Assembly (NCBI RefSeq): GCF_016907955.1
Contig: NZ_JAFBCX010000001.1
Location: 806,001-870,000, forward strand
From: Lentzea nigeriaca
GTDB lineage: Bacteria > Actinomycetota > Actinomycetes > Mycobacteriales > Pseudonocardiaceae
Reading direction: 5' to 3'
DNA: 64,000 nt
Positions 1 through 8,396 of the stretch are shown here, in pieces. How positions within the stretch are numbered: the first letter of the stretch is position 1; each line of letters opens with the position of its first letter. Both the position numbers and the translations under genes were made by a program. Under the pieces are notes generated by a model. That model had not been told where the DNA came from and ran no database searches. It saw only the letters and a program-made list of their open reading frames with translations.

Positions 1-1
1 G

Positions 2-1084
2 GCGTTGCTGAGCGTGAAGGTCCGCGCGCGCAGGCGGTTCGACGTCATGCAGGCCTGCAACCCGCCGGACACCTACTGGGCGCTCGCGCTGCTGTGGCGG
101 CTGGGCGGCGTGAAGTTCGTCTTCGACCACCACGACCTCAACCCCGAGGTGTTCCTCTCGCGGTTCGGCGAGCCCAGGGGCGTGGCGGGCAAGCTGCAGT
201 ACCGGATCCTGAAGTGGCTGGAGCGCAGGACGTTCCGCACGGCAGACCGGGTGACGTCGACCAACACCTCGTACCAGAAGATCGCGTGGACGCGCGGTTC
301 CGTGCGGCCCGAGCACACCAGCGTCGTGCGCTCCGGCCCGGACACCACCGTGATGCGACCTGTCGAGGGCGTGGACGAACTGCGGCGCGGCGGCAAACAT
401 CTGGTGGCGTACCTGGGAATCATGGGGCCGCAGGACGGTGTCGACGGCGTCCTCGAAGTCGCCCGCCGAGTCGTTTTCGACCGCGGCCGCACCGATGTCC
501 GGTTCGCGCTGCTGGGCTTCGGCGACTGCCTGGAAGACCTGAAGAAGCAGGCAGGAGCCTGGGGACTCGACCCGTACGTCGAGTTCACCGGACGCGTCGG
601 GCCCGAACAGATCACCCGTTATCTGTCCACCGCCGCCGCCGGTCTCGGCCCGGATCCGTTGTCGCCTCTGAACGACGTGTCCACTATGAACAAGACCATG
701 GAGTACATGGCCTACGCGCTGCCGGTCGTCACGTACCGGCTGACGGAGACCGTGGTGTCCGCCGGCGAGTGCGCCGTCCTCGTCGAGCCTGGTGACGTCG
801 AGGGGTTCACCACGGCTCTGCTGGATCTGCTGGACGACGCCGAACGCCGCGGGCGCCTCGGTTTCGAGGGCCGCCGCCGCTGTGAGGCCGAGCTCGACTG
901 GCGGCCGCAGGCCGAGAACTACGTGGCGGTGTTCGACGGGCTCACCGGCTTCGCCTCGCGCGGCCCGTTCCCCGACGGCAGGCCGGAGCTCGGACCCGGT
1001 ACCGACCAGTGGGGCAACAAGATGATCGACGTGAGCGACGACGCCGTGCTCCGCGCGTTCGCCGTGAACCGAACGGGAGAATGA
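2..1084 (+). CDS. Glycosyltransferase family 4 protein, 5' end cut by window
   Basis: Retaining GT-B glycosyltransferase that would move a sugar from a nucleotide sugar to a cytoplasmic acceptor. The visible part ends with the usual GT4 C-terminal Rossmann half: a FTGRVGPEQI strand-turn, then a donor-site segment with NDVSTMNKTMEYMAY and ALPVV, where E-x7-E type acidic residues bind the sugar nucleotide. The frame is open to the window edge and no N-terminal glycine-rich acceptor loop is seen, so the true start lies upstream. Its stop overlaps the next start (ATGA) with a UDP-glucose dehydrogenase, so the two are probably co-translated. That suggests an exopolysaccharide or glycoconjugate cluster extending leftwards. 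The substrate cannot be told. Confidence 0.85.
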   Translation, partial: ALLSVKVRARRRFDVMQACNPPDTYWALALLWRLGGVKFVFDHHDLNPEVFLSRFGEPRGVAGKLQYRILKWLERRTFRTADRVTSTNTSYQKIAWTRGSVRPEHTSVVRSGPDTTVMRPVEGVDELRRGGKHLVAYLGIMGPQDGVDGVLEVARRVVFDRGRTDVRFALLGFGDCLEDLKKQAGAWGLDPYVEFTGRVGPEQITRYLSTAAAGLGPDPLSPLNDVSTMNKTMEYMAYALPVVTYRLTETVVSAGECAVLVEPGDVEGFTTALLDLLDDAERRGRLGFEGRRRCEAELDWRPQAENYVAVFDGLTGFASRGPFPDGRPELGPGTDQWGNKMIDVSDDAVLRAFAVNRTGE

Positions 1085-2379
1085 TGTTCGTCAGAAGGAT
1101 CGCGGTCGTCGGCACCGGCTACGTCGGCCTGACCACCGGCGCCTGCCTCGCGTCGCTGGGCCACCGCGTGGTGTGCGCGGACGTCGACGAGACCAAGGTC
1201 GAGCGGCTCTCGCGCGGCGAGGTCGACATCCTCGAACCCCGGCTCGCGGACCTCGTCGGCGAGGGCCTCGCGTCCGGCCGGTTGTCGTTCGTGCTCGGCG
1301 CCTCGGCCGCGGTGGCCGACGCCGAGGTCGTGTTCCTCTGCGTGCCGACACCCATGGGTGTCGGCGGCATCGCGGACCTGCAGGCCGTCGAGTCCGTTGT
1401 GGACGAGACGCGCGACCTGCTGCCGTCCGGGTGCGTGATCGTCAACAAGTCCACGGTGCCGGTGGGAACCTCGATCCGCACCGCCGAGCTGCTGCGCCGC
1501 GACGACGTCGCGGTCGTGTCGAACCCCGAGTTCCTGCGCGAGGGTTCGGCCGTGCACGACTTCCTGAACCCGGACCGGATCGTCGTCGGCTGCGACCAGC
1601 AGGACGCGGCCGAACGCGTCGCGGCTCTCTACGCACGCCTTGGCGCGCCGACGGTTCTGACCGACGCGGCGTCGGCAGAGATGGTCAAGTACGCGGCGAA
1701 CTGCTTCCTCGCGATGAAGCTCTCCTACGTCAACGCGGTGGCGGAGCTGTGCGAGCGGCTCGGCGCGAACATCACCGACGTCACCGAGGGCATGGGCTAC
1801 GACAAGCGCATCGGCCAGGCGTTCCTCAACCCCGGCCCCGGCTGGGGCGGCTCGTGCCTGCCCAAGGACACCCACGCGATGCTCCAGGTCGCGGACGCGG
1901 CCGACTTCGAGTTCCGCCTGCTGCGCGCCACGATCGACACCAACGAGCGGCAGCGGCAGCGGATGGTCGAGAAGGTCCGCCTCGCCGTCACCGGCAAGCG
2001 CGGCGGCTCGCTGTCCCACGTGCGGCTCGGTCTGCTGGGCCTCACGTTCAAGGCGGGCACGGACGACCTGCGCGACTCGCCCGCGCTCGCCGTGGCGGCG
2101 CTGCTGAGGCAGGCCGGTGCCGAGCTCGTCGGCTACGACCCGGCGCTGACCGGCGGCACCGACCTCGGCTCGGTGTCCGTTGTGGACGATCCGTACCAGG
2201 CGGCGAAGGACGTCGACGCGCTCGTCGTGCTGACCGAGTGGCCGGACTTCCGCACGCTGGACTGGACACGCCTGGCCGAGACGGTGCGGCAGCCGGTCGT
2301 CGTCGACACGCGGAACATCCTGGACCCGGACGTCATCCGCCGGGCGGGCTTCACCTGCACGTCACTGGGCCGCCGGTAG
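1081..2379 (+). CDS. UDP-glucose 6-dehydrogenase
   Basis: Oxidises UDP-glucose to UDP-glucuronate with two NAD+, supplying an acidic sugar for cell-surface polysaccharide. The 432-residue protein has the N-terminal NAD-binding GTGYVG loop (residues 11-16), the central helical dimer domain, and the catalytic cysteine in GWGGSCLPKD (Cys259, close to Cys260 of well-studied homologues). A C-terminal Rossmann domain carries the LTFKAGTDDLRDSP motif. The ATG at 1081 is chosen because it overlaps the upstream stop by four bases and begins right at the Rossmann strand; the frame is open further upstream, but that would add residues unlike the family. Paired with the glycosyltransferase before it. Length and motifs are typical. 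Confidence 0.93.
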   Translation: MMFVRRIAVVGTGYVGLTTGACLASLGHRVVCADVDETKVERLSRGEVDILEPRLADLVGEGLASGRLSFVLGASAAVADAEVVFLCVPTPMGVGGIADLQAVESVVDETRDLLPSGCVIVNKSTVPVGTSIRTAELLRRDDVAVVSNPEFLREGSAVHDFLNPDRIVVGCDQQDAAERVAALYARLGAPTVLTDAASAEMVKYAANCFLAMKLSYVNAVAELCERLGANITDVTEGMGYDKRIGQAFLNPGPGWGGSCLPKDTHAMLQVADAADFEFRLLRATIDTNERQRQRMVEKVRLAVTGKRGGSLSHVRLGLLGLTFKAGTDDLRDSPALAVAALLRQAGAELVGYDPALTGGTDLGSVSVVDDPYQAAKDVDALVVLTEWPDFRTLDWTRLAETVRQPVVVDTRNILDPDVIRRAGFTCTSLGRR

Positions 2380-2521
2380 TCCATTTGAGACAATCCCATC
2401 AGCCGGATGGGCGGCACGTCGTGGACATGGTCAGCGGTCTCGCGTACCAGGGAAGCGGCCTGCTCGCTCAGGCGAGCTCGCGAACGGTCCGCTGTCCGCG
2501 TTGCCGCTCTGACGCCGTGCG

Positions 2522-2550
2522 GCGGTGGTGAGCGCCCTGCTCACCACCGC
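2522..2550. terminator. Convergent hairpin terminator
   Basis: Perfect 12-bp arms (GCGGTGGTGAGC and its complement) around a 5-base loop. It lies between the UDP-glucose dehydrogenase and the convergent PIG-L gene, and includes the PIG-L stop codon. No U-tract follows, as is common in high-GC actinomycetes. A weaker hairpin, CCCATC/GATGGG, sits at 2396-2412. Confidence 0.6.
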
Positions 2551-3236
2551 GGCAGGTCCGGTCCGTGGTTGGTGATGCCCGCGAAGAGATCGGTCTCCGG
2601 CAGCGGCACCCCGGTGGTGTCGAGCGCGCGGAAGTAGTGCTCCAGCAAGGCGAACGGCCCGTGCACCTGCTGGCTCGCGTGACACAGCAACGCCTTGCGC
2701 TTCACGTCGGCGACCTCGCTGACATCGATGGTCGTCGACCCCTCCTTGGCCGTCAGGTAGAGCTTGGCCGGGATGCCGGTGCGGTAGACGGCGAGCTTGG
2801 CCACCCGGATCACGTGCATGTGGTCGCGGTGCGAGCTGTAGTGCGTCACGACGACCTGGGGCCGGTAGTGCTCGATCAGCGCGGCGAGCCGCCCCGCCGC
2901 GGTCTCCACCGGGATCGTGCAGAGCCCGCCCTCCGGAACCTCACCGCCCGGTCCTGAGTCGTGATAGCCCAGCAGTTCCAGGTCCGAGATGCCCAGCGCG
3001 TCGCACGCGGCCTGCAGTTCGGCCCTGCGATGCGCCGCCACGGCTTTGGGATGGTGACCGACCTCGCCGGGCACCGCCCCGTTCGGAGCGTCGTCGAACT
3101 CGCCGTTGGTGCACGTCACCACCACGGTTCTAGCGCCTTGTCTGGCGTAGTGGGCCAGGGCGCCGCCCGTCGCCGTCGACTCGTCGCCGGGGTGGGCGTG
3201 AACGGCCAGCAAGGTTCTCGGTCCGCCGAACTCCAC
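2541..3236 (-). CDS. PIG-L family deacetylase-like protein
   Basis: Member of the LmbE/PIG-L zinc hydrolase family, which includes mycothiol enzymes MshB and Mca. The 231-residue protein opens with a Rossmann strand and VHAHPGDES, where MshB-type enzymes have HPDDE. H15 and D18 (zinc ligands by family analogy) are kept, but the first Asp, the general base in MshB, is Gly17. A second histidine-rich segment, THYSSHRDHMHV, matches the position of the third zinc ligand. The enzyme may therefore have altered or no deacetylase activity. It stands alone between a convergent gene and a divergent membrane protein gene. Substrate unknown; N-acetylglucosaminyl derivatives are the family norm. Confidence 0.82.
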   Translation of the reverse strand: MEFGGPRTLLAVHAHPGDESTATGGALAHYARQGARTVVVTCTNGEFDDAPNGAVPGEVGHHPKAVAAHRRAELQAACDALGISDLELLGYHDSGPGGEVPEGGLCTIPVETAAGRLAALIEHYRPQVVVTHYSSHRDHMHVIRVAKLAVYRTGIPAKLYLTAKEGSTTIDVSEVADVKRKALLCHASQQVHGPFALLEHYFRALDTTGVPLPETDLFAGITNHGPDLPRW

Positions 3237-3262
3237 GCGGCCGACCGTACCCGGAAACTATT

Positions 3263-3727
3263 GTGCGGCCCGTGACCGACTTGCCGTCCGGCCTGAAGCC
3301 GCTCGAACTCGCCCAGCACCTCCGCGCCCAGATCGAACGAGGCCACACCTACGCCCGCTCCCGCAAACACCGGTTCCGCTGGAAGTCGGTGACGGTCCGG
3401 CTGACCACACTGGTCCTTTCGGCGGCATCGACGATCATCCTCGGCCTGCAGAACCTGGATCCGTGGACGGGCACGGCGTTCTCGCTCGTGGCGGTGGTGA
3501 CCGTGGTGTCCGCTTTGGAGCCTTTCTTCGCCTGGCGGTCGTTGTGGGTGCTGATGGAGGAGGCCAGCCACAAGTTCCACCGGCTGGAGGACGACCTGAA
3601 GTACTACATCGCCGCCACCCCGGCCGAGCAGGTCGATCCCGAACGGCTGCGGGCGATGTTCGAGCAGTACCAGGAGATCTGGGACTCGCTCAGCTCGCGC
3701 TGGCTCAAATACCGCGACAACGCCTAG
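3263..3727 (+). CDS. DUF4231 (SLATT-like) small membrane protein
   Basis: A 154-residue protein with a basic N-terminal helix, two adjacent hydrophobic segments (roughly residues 47-63 and 68-86, around TLVLSAASTIILGL and FSLVAVVTVVSAL), then a long charged helical tail with HKFHRLEDDLKYY. This layout matches DUF4231/SLATT proteins, predicted two-helix membrane proteins with cytoplasmic tails, some of which occur in nucleotide-signalling conflict loci. No such partner is next to it here. The start is GTG at 3263, with a second in-frame GTG at 3272; neither has a clear ribosome binding site. Divergent from the PIG-L gene with a 26-bp gap. Function unknown. Confidence 0.72.
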   Translation: MRPVTDLPSGLKPLELAQHLRAQIERGHTYARSRKHRFRWKSVTVRLTTLVLSAASTIILGLQNLDPWTGTAFSLVAVVTVVSALEPFFAWRSLWVLMEEASHKFHRLEDDLKYYIAATPAEQVDPERLRAMFEQYQEIWDSLSSRWLKYRDNA

Positions 3728-3750
3728 CCACGCCCGCGCACCCGCTCGCG

Positions 3751-3802
3751 ATGAACGGCGCATTTGTTCACGTCAGGTCAGGTGGACAAATGCGCCGTTC
3801 AT
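3751..3802. terminator. Long inverted repeat between convergent genes (ATGAACGG type)
   Basis: Arms of 21 bp (3751-3771 and 3782-3802) pair with one mismatch around a 10-base loop. Left arm starts ATGAACGGCGCATTTG. It sits between the stops of the convergent DUF4231 and beta-helix genes and should terminate both ways. Related ATGAA-type hairpins occur at 28638-28683 and 39510-39562, so it may belong to a dispersed intergenic family. Confidence 0.7.
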
Positions 3803-3808
3803 CGGTTG

Positions 3809-4912
3809 CTACGGCGTGGCCGCGGGCTTGCCCTTCGCGTCCGGTGCGTTGGCGTCCAGGATGTAGTTCTCCTGCCACACCGCCCACTTGTAGCCGACGC
3901 CTTCGGCGGTCACGTAGGCCGCGCCCCAGCCGCTGCCGGTGAAGCGGTTGTTGACGGCCTTCATGTTGCGGCCGTACTGGTTGCCGTGGCTCGACTCCAG
4001 GCCGAGCTGGTAACCGCCGCCCTCCAGCAGGTTGCCCTCGACGGTGACGTTGTCGATGTCGTCGCCGTAGGTCTGGATGAACAGCGCACCGGTGTCCTGG
4101 CCGGTGGAGCAGTCGATGCGGTTGTTGCGGAACGTCAGCGTGCGTCCGGCGTTGCGGTCCAGCGGGAAGTCGCGCACGGTGGCGCCGTCGTTGTGCGCGT
4201 CACCGGCCGTGCGCAGGCCGCGGACGTAGTTGCCCTCGGCGAGGCCGTTCAGGGTGGGGCCGGTGTTGTAGAAGCAGATGCCGGAGCCCATGCCGGTGAT
4301 GTAGTTGCGCTGCAGCGTGCCGACGCCGAGGAACGCGCAGGACTTCGCGATCGTGGAGGCCGACAGCTTCGAGCCGTCGATGTTCGAGTCGCGGATGGTC
4401 ACCGGGGCGCCGGTGACCTGGCAGGAGTTGCTGCCGCACGGGCCGTTCGTGGTGACCAGCGGGGCCGCCTCGTCGAGCCTGGTGGGGCGGATGCAGGACT
4501 TCTCGACGGTGATGTTGCCCGCGAAGAGGACGAGGGGCTGCTCAATGCGCTTGCCGGAGATGACCGTGCCGGCGCCGGGGTTCGCGGGTCCGGTGTAGAC
4601 GGGCAGGGAGTCGCAGTTCAGCCCGACCGCGGCCAGGCCGGTGTTGGTCTGGGTCAGCTTCCAGCCCGGCGAACCGGCCGGTGCGGGGGTGTGGGGGTTG
4701 TTCGGCGGCTTCACAGGGCCGTTGGTGGCGGACGGTGGCGCCGAGCTGGGGGCCGCGGAGCTGCTGCTCGGGGCGGCGGAACTGCTGGACGTGCTGGGCG
4801 AGGTGGCGCTCGTGCTCTCCGCCACCGGCTTCGGGTCGCCCGCCTCGGCCGCGGAACAGGCGGCCAAGGCGACGGCACCGGTGGTCAGCAGCACGGCCAA
4901 TCTCAGTCTCAC
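3809..4912 (-). CDS. Secreted lipoprotein with right-handed beta-helix domain
   Basis: Predicted extracytoplasmic lipoprotein of 367 residues. A basic, hydrophobic signal sequence ends in a lipobox (LAACSA), followed by a long Ser/Thr/Pro/Ala linker (about residues 25-65). The rest is made of short repeated strands with Asn ladders, such as GNITVEKSC, DSNIDGSKL, RNYITGMG, EGNYVRGL, FRNNRIDCS, EGNLLEGG and NNRFTGSG, typical of parallel beta-helix (pectate lyase-like) proteins. Cys pairs suggest disulphides outside the cell. The GTG at 4912 is preferred over upstream starts because GGAGGT lies 9 bases before it and it places the signal peptide at the N-terminus. Probably binds or cleaves polysaccharide; no catalytic residues could be assigned. 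Confidence 0.78.
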   Translation of the reverse strand: MRLRLAVLLTTGAVALAACSAAEAGDPKPVAESTSATSPSTSSSSAAPSSSSAAPSSAPPSATNGPVKPPNNPHTPAPAGSPGWKLTQTNTGLAAVGLNCDSLPVYTGPANPGAGTVISGKRIEQPLVLFAGNITVEKSCIRPTRLDEAAPLVTTNGPCGSNSCQVTGAPVTIRDSNIDGSKLSASTIAKSCAFLGVGTLQRNYITGMGSGICFYNTGPTLNGLAEGNYVRGLRTAGDAHNDGATVRDFPLDRNAGRTLTFRNNRIDCSTGQDTGALFIQTYGDDIDNVTVEGNLLEGGGYQLGLESSHGNQYGRNMKAVNNRFTGSGWGAAYVTAEGVGYKWAVWQENYILDANAPDAKGKPAATP

Positions 4913-5182
4913 GCTGGTTCTACCTCCAGGCGCGTTCACGACGGGGGACCGTGAACTCGCTGATTGTGTCGTCGGCCGGTGCGGAATATTTACGGAACTC
5001 GTGCGACCGAGTTCGCGCAGGGGCCGTTGAACGGACTGCACATTGCACGGGCCGACCGGAGGAGTCAAGCGGATCTCGTTGTGCCGCAAGGTCATCTTCC
5101 GGGCGGACGGGAATACCTCGCGGGGATGAGCTGGCAGATCACGGTTTTATCTCCGAGTCATTCGATTCTTTGATGTGTGAGA

Positions 5183-5950
5183 TCAACGACCGAGGAATGT
5201 GGCGCGGCCGGGACCGTCGGTGAGGAAGCTGTGCACGGCCCGTGGCAGATCCTGCGTCTCGAACAACGCGGACGCGATCGTCGTCACGTTGGCGTCGGCC
5301 TCCGGAACGCCGCCGTGTTCGAAATGCGCGAGCACCTGTTTGGTCGCGGCGTGCGCCTGCGTCGGCCCGACGGCGAGCGAGAGGGCGAACCGCTCGGCGG
5401 CCAGCGCGAAGCCCTCGTCCGGGAACACGCGGTTCACGACGTTCCAGCGCTCCATCGTCGCCGCGTCGTAGAGGTCGCCGGTCATCACGAACTCCTTCGC
5501 GCGGCCCACCCCCGCGCGGGCGGCCAGCCGTTGCGTGCCGCCCATCGTCGGCGTCAGGCCCACGACCTTCTCCACCAGGCCGAAGCGCGCGCTCTCGGCC
5601 GCGACGATCAGGTCGCATGCCACCGCGAGCTCGAACGCCCAGGTCAGGCACAACGCGTGGGCGGCGAAGACGGTCGGGATCGGCAGCGCGGCGAGCCGTT
5701 GCGGCAGCAGGAGCATGCGGTCGAACAACGCCTGTGCGTCCTCGCGGTACTCCTGCGCCGCGAACAGCGACACGTCGACACCGCCGGACACGACCTTGCC
5801 GGACGCGTTGACCAGCAACGCCCGCGCGTCGCCCAGTTCGTCGAGGGCGTCGTGGAACTCTGCGTCGAGGTCCAGGGCGTAGAGGTTGAGCGGCGGCGCG
5901 TCGATCGTGATGATCGCGAGCTCGTTCTGCCTGGTCAGGTGGATCTTCAT
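5183..5950 (-). CDS. Enoyl-CoA hydratase/isomerase family protein
   Basis: Crotonase-fold protein of 255 residues, expected to act on an acyl-CoA thioester in the cytoplasm. It has the first-half core AIITIDAPPLNLYALDLD, an oxyanion-hole strand LVNASGKVVSGGVDVSLF and the second oxyanion segment AVACDLIVAAESARFGLVE, followed by GGTQRLAARAG, the canonical 'GGTQRLPR' helix. The usual catalytic Glu position in that segment is occupied by small residues, so hydratase activity is uncertain. Single gene or co-transcribed with the upstream corA (13-bp gap). Exact pathway not visible. Confidence 0.85.
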   Translation of the reverse strand: MKIHLTRQNELAIITIDAPPLNLYALDLDAEFHDALDELGDARALLVNASGKVVSGGVDVSLFAAQEYREDAQALFDRMLLLPQRLAALPIPTVFAAHALCLTWAFELAVACDLIVAAESARFGLVEKVVGLTPTMGGTQRLAARAGVGRAKEFVMTGDLYDAATMERWNVVNRVFPDEGFALAAERFALSLAVGPTQAHAATKQVLAHFEHGGVPEADANVTTIASALFETQDLPRAVHSFLTDGPGRATFLGR

Positions 5951-5963
5951 CGTGCGGGAACCC

Positions 5964-6929
5964 TCACAGCCAATCGCGGCGCTTGAACATGACGTACAGG
6001 GCGTAGGAAAGCAGGAAGATCCCCAGCGTGGAGGCCCAGAAGCCCCACGGCTGCTGGAATCCGGGATACGGCACGTTCATGCCGTAGTAGCCGGAGATCG
6101 CGGTCGGCACCGCGATGATCGCTGCCCAGCTGGTGACCTTCTTCATGATCGAGTTCAGCCGGTTGCCCTGCACCGCCACCTCGGCCTCGCGCAGGTTCGT
6201 GACCAGCTCGCGCATCGACTCGGTCAGTTCGGCTGTGAACAGCGCGTGGTCCTTGACGTCGAGGTAGTACGGCATCATCACGTCGTCCACGACGTCGTGC
6301 TCGCGGTGCACCAGCGAGCCCAGCACCTCGCGCATCGGCAGCGCGACCCGCCGCAGCTGCACCAGGGCGCGCCGCAGCTGCAGCGCCTTGCGGCCGATGT
6401 GCGGTCGCTCCTCGTAGATCCGGTCCTCCAGCGCCTCGATGTCGTCGTCGAGCTCCTCGGCCGCGGTGTAGTGGCCGTCCACGACGTCGTCGAGCAGCCC
6501 GTGCAGCAGGAACCCGACGCCGGACGAGGCGAGCGCCGGCGCGCTGTCCCACCGGCGCAGCACGCCCGCGATGTCGTACGACTCGTTCTCCCGGACCGTC
6601 ACGAGCACGTTGCCGGTGACGAACACGTCGACCTCGCACGTCCTGATCTCGTGTTCCGCGTACGTGACGGCGTGGACCGCGAGGAACAGGTGGGTGGGGT
6701 AGCGGTCGACCTTGGGGCGCTGGCGCCCGGTGAACGCGTCCTCGATCGCGAGCTCGTGCAGCCCGAGCTCGTCGCGCAGCAGACCTATCTCGTCCTGGGA
6801 GGGCGCGCAGAGGTCGAACCACACGACCGCGGAGGGATCTTGGAGGTGCCGTGCGACGTCGGCGACCGGGAAGTCCCGGTCCAGGAGTTCGCCGTTGCGG
6901 TACAAGCGGGTCCGACCCATGGGTGACAA
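5964..6929 (-). CDS. corA: CorA family Mg2+/Co2+ channel
   Basis: Inner-membrane pentameric channel for magnesium (and cobalt) entry. The 321-residue protein has the long N-terminal cytoplasmic alpha/beta-helical domain with charged helices (EELDDDIEALEDRIYEE), then the two C-terminal membrane helices. The selectivity motif YYGMN ends the first, and the protein stops in the basic tail FKRRDWL. Length is typical. The start may be the Met at 6929 or the one three codons later (6920). Divergent from the Ser/Thr kinase gene at 6990. Confidence 0.92.
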   Translation of the reverse strand: MSPMGRTRLYRNGELLDRDFPVADVARHLQDPSAVVWFDLCAPSQDEIGLLRDELGLHELAIEDAFTGRQRPKVDRYPTHLFLAVHAVTYAEHEIRTCEVDVFVTGNVLVTVRENESYDIAGVLRRWDSAPALASSGVGFLLHGLLDDVVDGHYTAAEELDDDIEALEDRIYEERPHIGRKALQLRRALVQLRRVALPMREVLGSLVHREHDVVDDVMMPYYLDVKDHALFTAELTESMRELVTNLREAEVAVQGNRLNSIMKKVTSWAAIIAVPTAISGYYGMNVPYPGFQQPWGFWASTLGIFLLSYALYVMFKRRDWL

Positions 6930-6989
6930 CGATACGTAGATCTACTCAGATGTGAGGTTCCAGCCCGAGTTCCCGCTACCCTCGATCCG

Positions 6990-8315
6990 GTGAAGGTGGA
7001 CCAACCACAACGCATAGGCGACTACCTGCTGCTGGGCAGGCTTGGTCGTGGTGCCATGGGAACGGTCTACCTGGGACAAGGCTCCGACGGACGGCAGGTC
7101 GCCGTCAAGGTCGCCCGTGCCGAGCTCGCCGACGACCCCCGCTTCCGCGAGCGCTTCCGCCGCGAGGTGCAGATGGCCCGCGCGGTCGGGTCGGCGGGCA
7201 CCGCGGCGGTCGTGGACGCCGACACGCGCGCGCCACGCCCGTGGATGGCGACGGAGTACGTTCCCGGCCCGACGCTGCAGGAGGCGATCGAGCGGCACGG
7301 CCCGCTGCCAGAGCACCACCTGCGCCGGCTGGCGGAAGGCCTCGCCGAAGCGCTGACGGCGATCCACCGCGCCGGCCTGGTGCACCGCGACCTCAAGCCG
7401 TCCAACGTGCTGCTCGGCGCCGACGGCCCGCGCGTGATCGACTTCGGCATCTCGCGCGCCATGGAACACACCGCGCTGACCGAGACCGGCATGGTCTTCG
7501 GCACACCGGGCTTCCTGTCGCCGGAGCAGATCACCGGGCAGGAGGTCGGTTGCCCGTCGGACGTCTTCGCGCTGGGCGCGGTGCTGGTCTACGCGGCCAC
7601 GGGCAAGGGCCCGTTCGGCGAGGGCCCGACCGCGACGCTGCTCTACCGCGCCGCCCACGGCGAACCGGATCTCGACGGCGTACCGAAGTCGCTGCGCCCG
7701 CTGGTGCAGAAGTGCATGCACCGCGACCCGGCCAAACGCCCGGAGCCGGCCGAGGTGACACGCCTGCTCGCCCAGGTCGTGTCGCCGAAGCCGCCGACCA
7801 CCAAGCTGCCGGCGCCGATGACGCCCGCCGCCGCGACGTTCTCGACGTCGCGGATCGTGCCGTTCGTGTGGGGCATGACGAACCTCGCCGCGGGCCTGCT
7901 CGCCGCCGCCATCGCCGATCCGGCCGCCCACGCCAACGGCGCCACGCAGCTGCTGGCGCTGGCCGCGTTCTGCGTGCTGGTCGTGCGCGCGGTGCGGTTC
8001 TTCAGCGCCGCCGCCCGCCGCAAGGTCGTCATCGAGGTCAGCCGCGAGGGCATCGCGACGACGCGCAACGGCAAGTTCCACCAGTACTGGTGGTACGAGC
8101 TGGCACGGGTGCGCGTGGTGCCGCACAAGAAACGGCCGTGGGTCGTCGTGTGGCTGAAGGACCCGGCGCCGCGCCGGTTCTTCGGCGCGCATCACGGTGG
8201 CGTGCGGGTGTTCCCGATCGCGCACGAGCGGAGCCGGCGGCGGCGCGAGCGTGAGATGGCCGAGCTGCGCGCCGCCCTGGCCTGGTACCTGCCGCGCTCC
8301 TACGACGGGCGCTGA
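6990..8315 (+). CDS. Membrane-associated Ser/Thr protein kinase (Hanks type)
   Basis: Eukaryote-like protein kinase of 441 residues. The N-terminal kinase domain (about 8-265) shows the glycine loop GRLGRGAMGTVY, catalytic Lys40, HRDLKPSNV with Asp134, DFG at 151-153 and the GTPGFLSPEQ activation-segment end, so it should be active. The C-terminal part differs from PknB: there is no PASTA domain. Instead two hydrophobic helices (roughly 285-305 and 315-335) are followed by a small basic cytoplasmic-looking domain ending in a charged helix. Likely phosphorylates regulatory proteins; targets unknown. GTG start. The last 20 bp of the gene reappear as a near-exact copy 77 bp downstream. Confidence 0.92.
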   Translation: MKVDQPQRIGDYLLLGRLGRGAMGTVYLGQGSDGRQVAVKVARAELADDPRFRERFRREVQMARAVGSAGTAAVVDADTRAPRPWMATEYVPGPTLQEAIERHGPLPEHHLRRLAEGLAEALTAIHRAGLVHRDLKPSNVLLGADGPRVIDFGISRAMEHTALTETGMVFGTPGFLSPEQITGQEVGCPSDVFALGAVLVYAATGKGPFGEGPTATLLYRAAHGEPDLDGVPKSLRPLVQKCMHRDPAKRPEPAEVTRLLAQVVSPKPPTTKLPAPMTPAAATFSTSRIVPFVWGMTNLAAGLLAAAIADPAAHANGATQLLALAAFCVLVVRAVRFFSAAARRKVVIEVSREGIATTRNGKFHQYWWYELARVRVVPHKKRPWVVVWLKDPAPRRFFGAHHGGVRVFPIAHERSRRRREREMAELRAALAWYLPRSYDGR

Positions 8316-8396
8316 TCAGCGACGCCGTTGGTGTGGGGCGGGTGATGTCGCCCGACGTGCCGCGCCACCCGCGTTCCTACGACGGACGCTGATCAG
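8298..8396. repeat. Short direct duplication at two convergent gene ends
   Basis: A 22-bp sequence (8298-8319) beginning TCCTACGACGG and ending CTGATCAG recurs at 8375-8396 with one mismatch. The first copy holds the kinase stop; the second lies inside the last codons and stop of the opposite-strand gene. It looks like a local duplication that re-made the 3' end of one of the two genes. Confidence 0.6.
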
